This document shows, in pieces, positions 61,932 through 64,000 of a stretch of 64,000 nt of DNA (position 1 is the first letter of the stretch; each line of letters starts with the position of its first letter). The notes under the pieces were generated by a model. It saw nothing but the letters and a program-made list of their open reading frames with translations, did no database searches and was not told where the DNA came from. Origin of the DNA: Panaeolus papilionaceus (Eukaryota; Basidiomycota; Agaricomycetes; Agaricales); contig JADNRZ010000009.1 of assembly GCA_015501605.1 (NCBI GenBank), positions 1,178,001-1,242,000 on the forward strand, in the 5' to 3' direction. Both the position numbers and the translations under genes were made by a program.

Positions 61932-62657
61932 GGTTGATGAGCAAAGACTACTGGCAATTTGGATGCTGAAAACCGCATTTTATAGTCGAAATACTCGGTG
62001 TCTGTCGTCCTTTCGCGTTAATGTCGGGTCAAAGAAGAGAAACATACTGGCAATAGACACCCCGATGGTTGCCTGATGATGGATATGATTAACATGCGAG
62101 TAAGTCCTGAATGGTGAGTTAGCGCGTCCTAACGCAGTGCGTGATCAAATGACCACAAGTTGTGGTCCACGACTGGATCTGACATATCTCCTGCTACTCA
62201 GGCTATTAGTCGCCTGCTCTTGTGGCCCAGCACCTTGGCATTGTTCTTGGGCATTGTTATCACCCTAGGCGCTCCATTTGGGTAAGGCTTGGAACAAAGT
62301 GAACCGCCGTGGTGATTCCGAAGTAATAGTCGCATATACACAGACGGTATTATGCTGAAATAAATGTTGAGAGGTGCAACAGTCAGCGCGCACGGCCAAG
62401 ACCATGATTCGTTGGGGAAACCATAAAACCTGTCATGCGAGCGGTGGTGACTCGACAAAGAAGGCCACAACGTAATGAATATGAGCTTATTTTGCTGACG
62501 GGTTCCTGATAATACAATTCAATTCAATAAAGAAATCTTTCTTAGGTACAAGTCCATTGTAAACGCAGCAGATCTTTCCAGGACACCAGCATACTGACAC
62601 GTATCATAATTGTTGAATGTCCCAAATAATAGATGGAGAGAGCATGAGCCACTCTCT
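61932..62657. other. Intergenic between AA9 copies 3 and 4
   Basis: 726 bp: promoter of copy 3, including its TATA box, and trailer of copy 4. No gene seen; minus frame 62198-62470 lacks features. Confidence 0.4.
61978..61983 (-). promoter_or_regulatory. TATA box of AA9 copy 3
   Basis: Minus-strand TATAAA (actataaaat) 47-52 bp before the ATG at 61931, nearly the same position as in copy 2. Confidence 0.58.
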
Positions 62658-64000
62658 TTACAAGCATTGACTGTACTGTGGACGTGGAAGTCGCGTTTAG
62701 CGCATGCTTATGACCACCAAAGCGCAAGTTACTCACATAGTCGTTGGATTTCGTGCACTTGTATGGTGAGACGCACACTGTGGGTCCGGAGTATCTAAAT
62801 TATGGTTTAGTGCGATATAGAACCGGGCAGAACGTAGAGACGTACCCAATACCACCGCATTGTCCCCATTGTGGCACGGTTCCAGATGCTGGCGGTGCTG
62901 TGGTGGCGGGCGGAGGAGTGGTGACTACGGTCGTGGTAGCGGGAGGTGGGTTGTTCGTGGTGACAGGAGGTGGGTTAGAGCCATTGCATGTGAAGACAGA
63001 AGGTCCAGGAATAGTGTAAGAACGTTGGCCGTTGTAAAGATTGTAGGAGACTCCAGGATCGGATCCTAGAGAAATAACGATTCAGCAATCAATCGAAAGA
63101 CAGAGTCACAGAACCTACCCTTGTAGGCACCAGGGAAGCTGACAGTGTTGGAGGGAGTAGTATTTCCGTTGCCGCTGATTCTGATTTGAGCACATTCCAT
63201 CTAACAGTAGATGTCAGCTGTAATAAACGACGACTTAGAAAAGAACATACATAGAATTGAGCGCCTGGGTAAGTCTGAGCAGCATGGAGAGCTTAAGTGA
63301 GTGTTAATAAGATTGCTGTTAAAAGAGAAAAAAGTAATTACCGATGAGCTCAACACGGAGAAGGTAGTCTCCAGGTGCGAGACATTGGGGGATGGTGAAA
63401 GAAACCTTTCCTTGGTTCTTAATCAGGCGTTCGACAGCCCATCCATTAGAGTCGAGACCGTCGTGATAGATCTTGAACCACTGGAGACCAGTGACATCCT
63501 GCTGAGTAGCACTGGGAACTTTAGCGCTGAAGAGTGAATTGAAGTCGTCAGCAAACATCATCACAGCATGTGCATGAAAGCTTACAGGTAAGCCAAGATA
63601 GGCCCATTATGCGATGGGTCAATGGGATCAGAGTGGTCGCCAGTTTTGCTTGTAAGCATGTAGTGCCATTGAGCGGTGACTTGTGCACCAGCTGGGACTG
63701 GAATGACAGTCTGTGAAACGGGTTGCTTGTAGGGATTAACACCGCCATTGCAGATGATATCCCTAGATGTGACGTCCATGATGGGCTAATGAGGGCAGTC
63801 AGTATATCGACAGTGGTTTCGTAGTTTGCATGCCCTACCCCGTTGTATTCCGGGACTCGAATACCATTCAAACGGCCTTGAGAAACGCCATTAACCAGGA
63901 GTTCCTAGTTTAATTGAGTACATGAGCGCGCAATCATTACAGAAACGAGAGCATTACCTGGAAGATGGTGTGGGCAGAGGCGCTGTTCAAGGTGACGGCA
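62658..64000 (-). CDS. AA9 lytic polysaccharide monooxygenase with CBM1 (5' end outside window)
   Basis: Third canonical array member, cut by the window end inside the signal peptide (AVTLNSASA, then HTIFQ with His1). Motifs: [49 protein letters not shown] (second His), [51 protein letters not shown] and [14 protein letters not shown]. The linker is almost pure Pro/Thr/Val/Ala ([17 protein letters not shown]). CBM1: [28 protein letters not shown], and YSQCL* on a tiny last exon after an intron of about 60 bp; stop TAA 62658-62660. Highest similarity is to copy 3. The start codon lies just past base 64,000. Confidence 0.93.

Overview
This window is nuclear DNA of a filamentous basidiomycete, most likely a wood- or litter-decomposing mushroom (Agaricomycetes). 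Genes are split by many introns of about 50-60 bp, and most splice sites are GT-AG. The protein set fits this group: fungal PKC1 with HR1-C2-C1-kinase layout, SH3/WW RasGEF, DASH subunit Dad1, SWI/SNF-RSC subunit Ssr4, AA9 lytic polysaccharide monooxygenases with CBM1, a CE8 pectin methylesterase and F-box/LRR-like proteins. All gene models below were spliced by hand from the sequence. Exon ends are supported mainly by frame continuity and family similarity.

Bases 1-26,605 are a dense housekeeping block. In order it holds the 3' part of RIA1/EFL1 (60S maturation GTPase), a CDC25-type RasGEF, an SCI1-like RS-rich nuclear protein, DAD1, PKC1, an unrecognised seven-exon gene, an endosulfine (IGO1), POL12 (Pol alpha B subunit), a ZNG1/CobW zinc-transfer GTPase, a STYX-type pseudophosphatase and a HUT1 nucleotide-sugar transporter. 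A degenerate F-box relic lies between STYX and HUT1. MluI-type boxes (ACGCGT) precede both POL12 and DAD1.

Bases 26,810-37,086 are looser: an F-box gene, a gene-free 1.9 kb, a Ser/Thr kinase with a large activation-segment insertion, a long pyrimidine-rich tract, a diverged TPT1-like tRNA 2'-phosphotransferase with a presequence-like N-terminus, and a pectin methylesterase.

Bases 37,513-49,579 hold a divergent pair. On the minus strand is a 7.2 kb killer-toxin-like (subgroup-C type) chitinase gene with hevein-like modules, GH18 and a very long C-terminal half. On the plus strand is a secreted protein with about nine LysM-like modules. They share an 892 bp promoter region and plausibly act together on chitin.

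Bases 49,832-53,542 hold SSR4, another F-box gene and a POA1-like macrodomain phosphatase. After a 2.8 kb gene-poor stretch, 56,361-64,000 is a same-strand array of four AA9 genes. Three (the last cut by the window end) keep the copper histidine brace and carry C-terminal CBM1. The fourth (56,361-57,512) has no CBM1 and has lost both brace histidines (Lys and Asn instead).

The observations I rank highest are the brace-less AA9 beside active-looking paralogs, the STYX protein that keeps the catalytic Cys but has lost the Arg, the TPT1-like protein lacking several catalytic-motif residues, and the chitinase/multi-LysM divergent pair.
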